DNA of 37,455 bases from Tepidibacter sp. (GTDB lineage Bacteria; Bacillota; Clostridia; Peptostreptococcales; Peptostreptococcaceae): positions 1 through 37,455 of the forward strand of contig NZ_JAOASI010000025.1 of the NCBI RefSeq assembly GCF_025210165.1, read 5' to 3'. Shown here one piece after another: positions 8,730 to 16,660 of the stretch. The notes under the pieces were generated by a model. It worked only from the letters and a program-made list of their open reading frames with translations. It did not search any database and was not told the origin of the DNA. The first letter of the stretch is position 1; each line of letters opens with the position of its first letter. Made by a program: the position numbers and the translations under genes.

Positions 8730-8750
8730 TCCACTAAAAGGAATTTATTC
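8730..8750 (+). repeat. Possible decayed CRISPR repeat downstream of cas6
   Basis: TCCACTAAAA (8730-8739) is identical to bases 263-272 of the repeat upstream of cas1, and is followed by GGAATT where that repeat has a two-base-longer AAGGATT. A 10-base match in AT-rich DNA is weak alone. It matters only because similar relics also lie before cas1 and between the cas modules. Confidence 0.3.
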
Positions 8751-8802
8751 CCAAATAGAGAATGCTTATTATAAGTAAAATTATAAAGGGGGTAATCATA
8801 TT

Positions 8803-8982
8803 ATGAAAAAACTTGTAGCTAGTATGATAATAGGAGGTACTTTATTGCTTGGAGGAATGACATGTTTTGCATCAGTATTACATAGTCCAGAGTGTGGAGG
8901 AACAGTATATTCAGAGACGATATGTCGTCCTCTAGGACACTGTGTAACACATTATTATTGTACAGAATGTGGTGAGATATAG
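8803..8982 (+). CDS. Secreted Cys/His-rich micropeptide, copy 1 (59 aa)
   Basis: A short open frame with a strong ribosome site (AAAGGGGGT, 8787-8795) encodes a Sec signal peptide (MKKLVASMIIGGTLLLGG, with likely cleavage after TCFA). The mature part is about 35 residues. It carries five cysteines and several histidines: CGG, then C-RPL-GHC, then THYYC and TECG. The final CVTHYYCTECG has zinc-ribbon spacing, but disulfides are equally possible outside the cell. I recognise no family. The coding call is supported by the second copy just downstream, which keeps frame, leader and all mature cysteines. It lies 135 bases after cas6, with no evidence of a CRISPR role. Confidence 0.7.
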   Translation: MKKLVASMIIGGTLLLGGMTCFASVLHSPECGGTVYSETICRPLGHCVTHYYCTECGEI

Positions 8983-9017
8983 TATATTAACCAAAACTAT
9001 AAGGGGGTAATCATATT

Positions 9018-9194
9018 ATGAAAAAACTTGTGGCTAGTATGATAATAGGTGGTACTTTACTGTTTGGAGGAATGACATGCTTTGCGTCAGTACTACATAG
9101 TCCATCTTGTGGAGGAACAGTATATTCAAAGACAACATGCCATTCAGGACACTGTGTAACACACTATTATTGTACAGAATGTGGTAGAATATAG
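9018..9194 (+). CDS. Secreted Cys/His-rich micropeptide, copy 2 (58 aa)
   Basis: This tandem paralogue lies 215 bases from copy 1 and starts after the same ribosome site and spacer (AAGGGGGTAATCATATT then ATG). The signal peptide is nearly identical, and the C-terminus GHCVTHYYCTECG is unchanged. The middle differs: SPSCGGTVYSKTTCHS replaces SPECGGTVYSETICRPL, with one codon lost. All mature cysteines are kept. An intrinsic terminator follows, so the pair forms a small unit of its own. Function is unknown; secreted metal-binding or disulfide-rich peptide is as far as the sequence goes. Confidence 0.7.
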   Translation: MKKLVASMIIGGTLLFGGMTCFASVLHSPSCGGTVYSKTTCHSGHCVTHYYCTECGRI

Positions 9195-9220
9195 TATATT
9201 AAAAATATAATGAAATATAA

Positions 9221-9257
9221 AAAAAGAGTAGTCATTGTAAAATGTACTACTCTTTTT
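9221..9257 (+). terminator. Intrinsic terminator after the micropeptide pair
   Basis: The perfect 12-base arms AAAAAGAGTAGT (9221-9232) and ACTACTCTTTTT (9246-9257) enclose a 13-base loop. The A-rich and T-rich ends allow it to act in both directions. Confidence 0.85.
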
Positions 9258-9270
9258 GATTAAAGTAAGT

Positions 9271-9323
9271 ATTTAAAGAAATTAGATGAAATAGGGAAGG
9301 TTAAGAAGAATATAATACATTAA
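9271..9323 (+). pseudogene. 3' remnant of an Rpn-family gene (left copy)
   Basis: Bases 9278-9323 encode KKLDEIGKVKKNIIH and a stop, closely matching the C-terminus of the larger Rpn remnant ending at 9963 (SLDEIEKVKNELIH). DNA identity is high from about 9281 to 9321. The rest of this copy is gone. It is followed within 40 bases by the repeat at 9359-9402, just as the right copy is followed by the repeat at 10004-10047. Confidence 0.65.
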
Positions 9324-9358
9324 AAGAAAAGTATATTTGTTTTTATATAGTTGTTAAA

Positions 9359-9567
9359 AGCAAATAAAGAGGATAAAAATACCGATCATGTATTAAATAT
9401 TTCTAAAAAACTAAGCATTACATCTTATTGAATATCCTAAAAGTTCTAAACTCCCTATGGTCAAACAACGAACTTTTTTAACGAATATTCAAACGCTGTA
9501 ATACAAGTTTTTTACAGAAATATTTAAATCATGTTCTAACATTTTTATCCTCTTTATTTTATTACTG
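9359..9567. repeat. About 208-bp foldback (MITE-like) palindrome
   Basis: The left half (9359 to about 9460) and the reverse complement of the right half (about 9465-9567) align along almost their whole length. The outer 18 bases (AATAAAGAGG then ATAAAAAT) are identical. The inner blocks AAATATTTCT, TTGAATAT and AAAGTTC also match, with small gaps. RNA or single-stranded DNA from it would form one long hairpin. No open frame is present. It sits where the 5' part of the right-hand Rpn gene should begin. Confidence 0.7.
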
Positions 9568-9963
9568 CTTAAAAATACAAAGGATAGTACTAAAAAGAGA
9601 AAAAGCTATAGATTACCTGCAATTATTCCGATTGTATTATATAATGGTAAAAATAATTGGACAGCTGCAAGGAATTTTAAAGAAATATTGAATGGATATG
9701 AACTATTTGAAGATAATGTAATTGATTTTAGATACTTATTATTTTATGTAAATAGAATGGATAAAGAAGAGTTAATAGAAATAGCAAATGTAATAAGTTC
9801 AATATTTTTACTAGATCAGAATGTAGAAGTGTATGAGATAATAAATAGATTAAAGATAATAGGTAAAATAGTGAAAAAAGGATATAGCACGAATATTATT
9901 ATTGAGATATTAGAAGTATCTTTAGATGAAATAGAGAAGGTTAAGAACGAACTAATACATTAG
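9565..9963 (+). pseudogene. 5'-truncated Rpn-family (PD-(D/E)XK, YhgA-like) gene
   Basis: The frame reads LLLKNTKDSTKKRKSY, then RLPAIIPIVLYNGKNNWTAA, which is the typical mid-region of Rpn/YhgA-like recombination-promoting nucleases. It continues through DFRYLLFYVNRMDKEELIEIANVISSIFLLDQ to a stop at 9961-9963. The N-terminal half, which carries the nuclease active site in this family, is missing. Homology stops where the foldback palindrome ends. An ATG at 9688 would give 91 residues but lacks a convincing ribosome site. Probably non-functional. Confidence 0.7.
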
Positions 9964-10003
9964 GGTGTTAGATTTAAGAAGAAAACTTTAGTATGTGCAT
10001 AAT

Positions 10004-10047
10004 AGCAAATAAAGAGGATAAAAATACCGATCATGTAGTAAATATTT
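10004..10047 (+). repeat. Second copy of the Rpn-linked repeat end
   Basis: These 44 bases match 9359-9402 with one difference (TAGTAAAT here, TATTAAAT there). The copy lies 40 bases after the stop of the Rpn remnant, mirroring the left copy. The other arm of the palindrome is absent here. Confidence 0.8.
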
Positions 10048-10311
10048 AAATTGTATTTTATAACAGTAGTCTACCGAAGCTAATGTTTTTTTGCACAAAT
10101 ATAAAATCAGTATTAATACATGCCATATTATGGTAAGATAAATATAATTGTACACATAAAAAAGTTTAGGTTTATTATATTAGAAATTTACATTATGTCT
10201 ATAATGGGAGGCAGAAATATTGGATTTCTTAAAGTGAGTACAATTAGGCAATAAATATAACTATCTTATCAAAACAGAGGTTAAAGAAGGAATATACAGA
10301 GGAGGATAAGG
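10048..10311. other. 264-bp non-coding stretch before the RCC1 gene
   Basis: I see no gene here. A loose inverted repeat (TAAGATA...AATTGTACAC near 10134-10155, with its counterpart near 10234-10270) could mark a degraded mobile-element end. A good Shine-Dalgarno (GGAGGATAAGG) near 10301-10311 belongs to the next gene. Confidence 0.4.
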
Positions 10312-12419
10312 ATGAAGAGATTTAGTGTTATTATTATGGTTATAATTTTACTTATATCAAATATGGAGATTATATATGGCGAGGAAAGTAAGAATCTGAA
10401 ATTTACATCTATATCAGCAGGGAGTCAACATGTATTAGTTATTGAAAGTGGAAATATTTGGTATTGGGGATCTAATCGATATGGAAAATTAGGAAATGGA
10501 ACAAAAAAACCAAATAGTACCCCATTGAAAATTAGTGGAACAGGAGATTGGAAATCAGTAGAAGCAGGTAGGGATTATTCTTTAGCTTTGAAAAAAGATG
10601 GAACACTATGGGGTTGGGGACTTGCCCTGTCTAGTGAAGATAACTATAAAAATTATATTAACAAGCCAATAAAGTTAAGTGAAGATAAATGGAAAATGGT
10701 GAGTGCTGGTAGTGTATTTTTTATAGGGATAAAAGAGGACAATTCGATTTGGAAGGGGTGTGTATATGATAAGGATTACAATGTACAGCCTTATATGAGA
10801 ATAACTCAAATTGGATTTTCTAAAGATTGGAAGGATATTTCCGTAGGAGATAATCATGCTTTACTAATTAAGAAAGATGGTACATTGTGGAGTTATGGTC
10901 AAAGCAACAATGGAGCATTAGGATTAGGAGAAGAAATTCAGTATGCTTATGAATTACCTATACAAGTAGGTCAAGATAAAAATTGGATTAAAATACATGC
11001 AGGTTGGTCAGAATCTATAGCGTTGAAAAAAGATGATAGTTTGTGGTCTTGGGGATTTGTTCATAACAGATATATTTTTAAACCAACAAAAATTGAAGAA
11101 AAAATAGAATATATTGATTTAGATACATACGGACATATAACATATGTAGATAAAAAAAATACAGTTTGGACTTATAGTGGGCCAAAATATATTACCCCGA
11201 CAGATTATCCTTATAAAAGAAGAAAAGTAGAGGGTATAAAGGATGTAATATCTATAGAAAATGGAACTAGATTTAGTGTAGCTTTAGATCGGAATGGAAA
11301 TATATGGACGTGGGGAGATAATGAAACAGGAGAATTAGGATATGGAAAAGGATGTATATCTTATTCGCCAATTCAGATAGGTACAAGTAATAAGTGGGAA
11401 AAAATTTATGGCAAAAATAGCACAGTACATGGAGGAATAAAAGAGGATAATTCGCTATGGGTATGGGGAAATAGTTATGTTGGGAGACTTGGGTATGCAG
11501 GTGGAGTTATACCAATGAAAATGAATGAGGAAAAAATTGGGAAAAAATAAGTGTAAAGTGGGATACTATGTATGGGCTAAAAAAAGACGGTACCATATGG
11601 ACCTGGGGAGAAGATTTACTAAATATAAGAGAAGAATCAAAAAAATGTACATATGAGCCTATCCAGATAAGTATTACTAATAAATGGAAAGATATGTATG
11701 CTGGGCAATGCCACTTGATAATGTTAGATAAAGATGGCTATATATGGTTTATAGGAGATCAGAGCAATTTAAAATTATTTGAAGGAAGTGATAATATAAT
11801 ATCAGCAAAAAGAATTAATAATAGTGAGTGGAGTAATATTTCTGCTTATGATAATGGATTATTAGGAATAAAAAAGGATGGTACATTGTGGGCTGCTGGA
11901 CAGTATGCCATTTCAGACTATACAAATATAGAATATAATGATATTAAAAGAAAATTTTATCAAGTAGGAAATGACTCTGATTGGAAAAAAGTAGGACTAG
12001 GTGGATGGAGCAATGCAATTGCAATGAAAAAAGATGGCTCTTTATATTGGTTAGGAAAACCGTATGAATCAAATAATAGGTTTTCATATAAGCTTGAAAA
12101 GATTCGCAAAATTGCTGGAGGTAATGATTGGTTAGACTTTTCAATATCAGGATCTCATGTGTTAGCCATAAAAAAGGATGGAACATTATGGGCTTGGGGA
12201 AGGAATGATAATGGAGAATTAGGTGATGGAACTACAGAATACAGAGAAACGCCAATCAAAATAAGTGATGAAAAGTATAAAGATATATTAGCAAGCGATG
12301 ACAGTTCCTTTGCAATAAAGGAAGACGGAACATTGTGGGGTTGGGGTAAAAATGATAATAATCAACTTGGCGTAGAAGTTATAAGAGGTGTTTATACTCC
12401 AACTAGAGTTAACTTTTAA
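10312..12419 (+). pseudogene. Secreted RCC1-repeat double beta-propeller, frameshifted
   Basis: Two adjacent open frames (10312-11550 and 11568-12419) together encode a signal peptide (MKRFSVIIMVIILLISNMEI...YGEE) and 14 RCC1-type repeats. Each is built on W.....AG..H...KKDGTLW.WG and often followed by N..GELG.G. Fourteen repeats would make two seven-bladed propellers. The first frame ends after repeat eight at MNEEKIGKK. Restoring one A in the A6 tract at 11531-11536 gives NWEKISVKW and joins smoothly to YGLKKDGTIWTWG. RCC1-repeat proteins usually act as protein-binding platforms; here it would act outside the cell. It may be a pseudogene, a phase-variable gene or a sequencing error. Confidence 0.85.
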
Positions 12420-12536
12420 TCCTTAAATAGATCGCGCTTGTTGGCTGAAAGGTTTGGGATAACAAGGGCGTTTGGAATTATAGGGGGAGTGCTTATACCT
12501 ATAGTTTGGTTTATAGTTTATAAAATAAAAGATTAA
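12420..12536 (+). other. In-frame membrane-anchor-like tail after the RCC1 stop
   Basis: Directly after the TAA of the RCC1 frame, the same frame continues for 38 codons. It encodes LLAERFGITRAFG and then a hydrophobic stretch IIGGVLIPIVWFIVY ending KIKD and a stop. It looks like a C-terminal transmembrane anchor that lost its link to the propeller through a nonsense change. It has no ribosome site of its own. Chance hydrophobic reading cannot be excluded. Confidence 0.35.
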
Positions 12537-12543
12537 AAGTTAT

Positions 12544-12592
12544 CAATATATAGCAACGGAATCTTCATTAATTCCGTTGATATATGTTGACA
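12544..12592 (+). terminator. Stem-loop after the RCC1 locus, possible terminator
   Basis: CAATATATAGCAACGGAAT and ATTCCGTTGATATATGTTG pair over about 19 bases with two mismatches around a CTTCATTA loop. It lacks a good T run, so termination in the plus direction is only probable. Confidence 0.5.
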
Positions 12593-12626
12593 TAAAAAAA
12601 TAAATATGATATATAAAATATATGAG

Positions 12627-12653
12627 TTATCACTCGGTGACTTAGAGTGCTAA
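12627..12653 (+). promoter_or_regulatory. CIRCE operator (HrcA site) upstream of htpG
   Basis: TTATCACTC, nine bases, then GAGTGCTAA: this matches the CIRCE consensus (TTAGCACTC-N9-GAGTGCTAA) with one mismatch in the left arm. It ends 41 bases before the htpG start codon. CIRCE is bound by the heat-shock repressor HrcA, so htpG here is predicted to belong to the HrcA regulon. Confidence 0.9.
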
Positions 12654-12693
12654 CAAAATAATCATATACATAAGGGTGGAAGGAGAGATAGAT

Positions 12694-14568
12694 TTGGAAA
12701 CTAAACAATTCAAAGCAGAATCTAAGAGATTGCTAGATCTTATGATCAACTCAATTTATACTCACAGGGAGATTTTTTTAAGAGAGCTTATTTCAAATTC
12801 GAGTGATGCTATAGATAAGATATACTATAAGGCATTAACTGATGATACTATAACATTTAATAAAGATGACTATTATATAAATATAGATGTTGATAAGGAT
12901 AATAGGTTAGTTAAAATATCAGATACTGGTATAGGAATGAATAAAGAGGAACTTGAAAATAATTTAGGAATCATAGCTAAGAGTGGATCTTTACAGTTCA
13001 AAGAAGATAATGAAATAAAAGAAGGTCATGATATAATAGGTCAATTTGGAGTAGGTTTTTATTCAGCATTTTTAGTAGCTGATAGTGTAACTGTTGTAAG
13101 TAAATCTTTTGGATCTAATACAGCTTATAAGTGGGAGTCTAAAGGTGTAGAAGGTTATACAATAGAAGAAGGTAGTAAGGATAGTGTAGGAACAGAAATT
13201 ACACTTAAGATAAAAGAAAGCACAGAAGATGAAGATTTTGATAAATACTTAGAAGAGTATACAATAAGATCTATAATTAAGAAGTATTCTGATTTTATAA
13301 GATACCCAATTAAGATGGATGTAACTACTAAAAAGCCTAAAGAAGGAACAGAAGGTGAATTTGAAGATGTTGTACAAGAAGAAACTATAAACAGTATGGT
13401 TCCGATATGGAGAAAGAATAAGAATGAGCTTAAAGATGAAGATTATGAGAATTTTTATGCAGAAAAACATTATGGGTTTGATAAGCCTTTAAGGCATGCT
13501 CATCTTAGTGTTGATGGTATGATAAGATACAATGCTATATTATATATTCCAGAACAAACTCCATTTGATTTTCATACTAAAGAATATGAAAAAGGTTTAG
13601 AGCTTTATTCAAGCGGAGTTATGATTATGGAAAAATGCTCTGATTTACTTCCTGATTATTTTGGATTTGTAAAGGGTATAGTAGATTCTGAAGATTTATC
13701 ATTAAATATATCAAGAGAAATACTACAACATGATAGACAGTTAAAGTCTATTGCAAAGAATATAAAGAATAAGATAAAGAATGAGTTGAAGAACTTATTA
13801 AAGAACGAAAGAGAAAAGTATGAAAAGTTCTATGATTCATTTGGAAGACACTTAAAGTATGGAGTATATAGTGATTTTGGAGCTAATAAAGAGGTACTTC
13901 AAGATTTAATAATGTTCTATTCATCAAAAGAGAAGAAGATGGTTATTTTAGATGAATATGTATCTAGAATGCCTGAGGATCAAAAGTATATATATTATGC
14001 TGCTGGAGAGTCTATTGATAGAATTGATAAACTACCACAAACTGACCTTATAAAGGATAAAGGATATGAGATACTTTATTTTACAGATGATATAGATGAA
14101 TTTGCTATAAAAGTTCTTATGAACTATAAAGAAAAAGAGTTTAAATCTGTATCTAGTAAAGATTTAGGGATAGAATCAGATGATAGTGAAGAATCAGTTA
14201 ATGAGAATGAAAATAAAGATTTATTTAATTTAATGAAAGAATCTTTATCTGATAAGGTTAAGGCTGTTAAAGCATCTAAGAGACTAAAAAAACATCCAGT
14301 ATGCTTATCAAATGATGGAGATGTTAGTATAGAAATGGAAAAGATTTTAAATGCTATGCCTGAGAGCCAAGGAGTAAAAGCTGATAAGGTTTTAGAGATA
14401 AATATAAATCATGATATATTCAAATCTTTAAAAGATGCCTATGAAAGTGACAAAGATAAGTTTAAATTGTATACAGGATTACTTTACAATCAAGCTCTTC
14501 TTATAGAAGGACTTCCTATAGAAGATCCTGTAGAGTTCACTAATAATATGTGTAAGATAATGAAATAG
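12694..14568 (+). CDS. htpG: Molecular chaperone HtpG (bacterial Hsp90)
   Basis: HtpG is the cytosolic ATP-dependent Hsp90 chaperone dimer. The GHKL ATPase domain is complete: [19 protein letters not shown], and [11 protein letters not shown]. The middle domain has the catalytic Arg loop ([15 protein letters not shown]), and a full C-terminal dimerisation domain follows. Start choice: a GTG at 12676 is in frame, but AAGGAG (12680-12685) lies downstream of it and eight bases before a TTG at 12694. That TTG gives the family's usual start [13 protein letters not shown] and a 624-residue protein. A CIRCE element precedes it and a terminator follows, so it is monocistronic. Confidence 0.97.
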   Translation: METKQFKAESKRLLDLMINSIYTHREIFLRELISNSSDAIDKIYYKALTDDTITFNKDDYYINIDVDKDNRLVKISDTGIGMNKEELENNLGIIAKSGSLQFKEDNEIKEGHDIIGQFGVGFYSAFLVADSVTVVSKSFGSNTAYKWESKGVEGYTIEEGSKDSVGTEITLKIKESTEDEDFDKYLEEYTIRSIIKKYSDFIRYPIKMDVTTKKPKEGTEGEFEDVVQEETINSMVPIWRKNKNELKDEDYENFYAEKHYGFDKPLRHAHLSVDGMIRYNAILYIPEQTPFDFHTKEYEKGLELYSSGVMIMEKCSDLLPDYFGFVKGIVDSEDLSLNISREILQHDRQLKSIAKNIKNKIKNELKNLLKNEREKYEKFYDSFGRHLKYGVYSDFGANKEVLQDLIMFYSSKEKKMVILDEYVSRMPEDQKYIYYAAGESIDRIDKLPQTDLIKDKGYEILYFTDDIDEFAIKVLMNYKEKEFKSVSSKDLGIESDDSEESVNENENKDLFNLMKESLSDKVKAVKASKRLKKHPVCLSNDGDVSIEMEKILNAMPESQGVKADKVLEININHDIFKSLKDAYESDKDKFKLYTGLLYNQALLIEGLPIEDPVEFTNNMCKIMK

Positions 14569-14572
14569 TAAA

Positions 14573-14601
14573 AATGACGCATTTTATATGCGTTATTTTT
14601 A
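14573..14601 (+). terminator. Intrinsic terminator of htpG
   Basis: AATGACGCAT (14573-14582) pairs with ATGCGTTATT (14588-14597), with one G-T pair, followed by a T-rich run. Confidence 0.8.
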
Positions 14602-14700
14602 TTTTAAAATAATGTATAAATAATATGAATATTATGGTAAAATTAAAGAGAAAAATGTAATTATTTACAACATATGATAGAAAAAAGGGGGAATTTATAG

Positions 14701-16419
14701 GTGCTAGGGAATTTAAGGATTAAATTTAAGTTTTTGATATTTGCAATTGTAATGATAGTATTATTATGTGTTATGGGATTAACTGGATATTATTATCTTT
14801 TAAAATCTAATGAAGCTATGACAACAATGTATAATGATAGATTATTGGCAATACAATATTTAAATGATAATAGGACTCAAGCAAGAGCTGTAGAAGGGGA
14901 TATATACTATTTAATGTTAGAGACAGAGAATAAGGAGAAACAAAAAAAGAGAGTTGAGGATATTGGTAGACGAGTAAAAAAATTTGCTGAAAATTGGGAA
15001 GCGTATAAGAATACCAGTTTAGATAAATATGAAGAGGATTTGATTGTCACTACAGAAAATAATCTTGCAAAATATAGAGAAGGTAGAAATATTGCTATAG
15101 AATTGGCTTTAGATGGAAAGCAAATAGAAGCATTTGAGGCATTTGGGAAGATTGAAGATGTTGCATCACAATTTCAAACTAATTTAATAGACTTAGCTAA
15201 CTATAATATTGAAGTAGCACAAAATCTTAATAAGCAAAATGATAAAGATTATTATAGCTCAGTAAAATCATTTGGAATTCAAGTTTTAATTTCTGTAGTT
15301 ATAGCACTTGCTTTAACTATGCTTATTTCAAAATCTATAGCATATCCATTGAATTTAGCTATAAATCATTTAAATACTATTGCTGGTGGTGATTTTTCAC
15401 TAGATGTTCCAGAAGAATACAAAAATAGAAAAGATGAAATTGGAGATATTGCAAACAATATAGATGTAATGCAAGATTCATTAAAGACTTTAATTACCAA
15501 TGTAAAAAAAGAAGGAGAGGATATTAGGGAAGTAGTAGAATTAATATCACAAAATATGAACAATCTTGATGAAAATATACAAGAAGTATCTGCTACTACT
15601 GAGCAATTATCAGCTGGAATGCAGCAAACGGCAGCCTCTTCAGAACAAATGAATGCAACATCTATTGAAATAGGAAATGCAGTTGAAGCTATATCAAAAA
15701 GAGCACAAGAAGGAGCATTACAAGCTGGTAAAATAAATAAAAGAGCAGAGAATATACAAATTGATGTTGAAAATGCAAGTCAAAAAGCTGAAGATATATT
15801 CAAGAAAACAAAACAGGATTTAGAAAAAGCAATACAAGATTCAAGTATAGTAAATCAAATTAATGTTTTATCAGAAGCAATTATGCAAATAACTGAAAAA
15901 ACAAATCTATTAGCTTTAAATGCAGCAATTGAAGCAGCAAGAGCAGGAGAAGCAGGAAAGGGATTTTCAGTAGTAGCAGAGGAAATAAGGAACTTAGCGG
16001 AACAATCTAAGGAAACAGTAGAAGAGATACAACTTATAACAGAAAAAGTTATGAAATCGGTGAACAATTTATCTGATAGTTCACAAGATATACTGAATTT
16101 TGTATCAAATGATGTAGTTAATGATTATGAAAGAATGCTTAATGTAGCACAAAAATATAGTGGTGATGCAGTATTTGTAGAAAATTTAGTAACGGAGTTT
16201 AGCACAACTTCAGAAGAATTATCAGCATCTATTCAAGATATATTAAATACCATAGAACAAGTAGCACTAGCTTCAAATGAAGGAGCTGATGGAACAAGTA
16301 ATATCGCTCAAAAAATAAGTGATATAGATAATCAATCAAGTGATATAATTGATAAAACAAATGAAGCTAGAGAAAATACCGATAGATTGAAAGAGGAAGT
16401 AACTAAGTTTAAGTTTTAA
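14701..16419 (+). CDS. Methyl-accepting chemotaxis protein with four-helix-bundle sensor
   Basis: This transmembrane chemoreceptor controls the CheA kinase. The 572 residues contain TM1 (about 13-33), an extracellular helical region of about 160 residues of the 4HB_MCP type, TM2 (about 193-213), a HAMP domain (214-266) and a cytoplasmic signalling coiled coil. The hairpin tip [23 protein letters not shown] is intact. The start is a GTG preceded by AAAAGGGGG. The gene stands alone between terminators. The ligand is unknown; 4HB sensors bind small molecules. Confidence 0.95.
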   Translation: MLGNLRIKFKFLIFAIVMIVLLCVMGLTGYYYLLKSNEAMTTMYNDRLLAIQYLNDNRTQARAVEGDIYYLMLETENKEKQKKRVEDIGRRVKKFAENWEAYKNTSLDKYEEDLIVTTENNLAKYREGRNIAIELALDGKQIEAFEAFGKIEDVASQFQTNLIDLANYNIEVAQNLNKQNDKDYYSSVKSFGIQVLISVVIALALTMLISKSIAYPLNLAINHLNTIAGGDFSLDVPEEYKNRKDEIGDIANNIDVMQDSLKTLITNVKKEGEDIREVVELISQNMNNLDENIQEVSATTEQLSAGMQQTAASSEQMNATSIEIGNAVEAISKRAQEGALQAGKINKRAENIQIDVENASQKAEDIFKKTKQDLEKAIQDSSIVNQINVLSEAIMQITEKTNLLALNAAIEAARAGEAGKGFSVVAEEIRNLAEQSKETVEEIQLITEKVMKSVNNLSDSSQDILNFVSNDVVNDYERMLNVAQKYSGDAVFVENLVTEFSTTSEELSASIQDILNTIEQVALASNEGADGTSNIAQKISDIDNQSSDIIDKTNEARENTDRLKEEVTKFKF

Positions 16420-16430
16420 ATAAATTAGGA

Positions 16431-16477
16431 TAAATAGTGTTATTTGAAATAAATTCATTGACACTATTTATTTTTTT
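16431..16477 (+). terminator. Intrinsic terminator of the chemoreceptor gene
   Basis: TAAATAGTGT (16431-16440) and ACACTATTTA (16461-16470) are perfectly complementary and are followed by seven T. Confidence 0.85.
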
Positions 16478-16481
16478 GCTT

Positions 16482-16502
16482 ACTTTGAAAATATTTCAAA
16501 GT
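16482..16502. promoter_or_regulatory. Perfect 21-bp palindrome upstream of the protease gene
   Basis: ACTTTGAAA, ATA, TTTCAAAGT is perfectly symmetrical in its nine-base arms. It lies 158 bases before the protease start, has no T tail, and looks more like a protein-binding site than a terminator. No family is assigned. Confidence 0.4.
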
Positions 16503-16660
16503 GTATAAAAAATTTCTATATATACATTAATAAGTATAAATAATAAATATTGGTAAATATGTGTCGATTATGATAAATTGAAAGCGGAATGTTGTCAATA
16601 TAATACGAATATTGCCATATATAAATACAATCATATTAAATTTAGGAAAGGTTGATGTAA

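Noticed and set aside
8803-9194. Micropeptides as lantibiotic or other RiPP precursors
   Set aside because: The leader is a normal Sec signal peptide, and no modification or export genes are nearby.
8803-9194. Micropeptides as CRISPR accessory or anti-CRISPR proteins
   Set aside because: They carry secretion signals, follow a gap after cas6 and have their own terminator. Adjacency alone is not evidence.
10134-10270. Terminal inverted repeats of a small mobile element before the RCC1 gene
   Set aside because: The arms match only in short blocks with gaps (TAAGATA, TATA, AATTGTAC). There is no target duplication and no second copy in the window.
9241-10311. tRNA or other structured RNA gene in the scarred region
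   Set aside because: I found no cloverleaf, T-loop (GTTCRA) or CCA end. The strong symmetry is explained by the foldback element.
11551-11567. Programmed ribosomal frameshift in the RCC1 gene
   Set aside because: The tract before the stop is not followed by a clear stimulatory structure, and one missing A in an A tract explains the break more simply. Slippage remains possible but unsupported.
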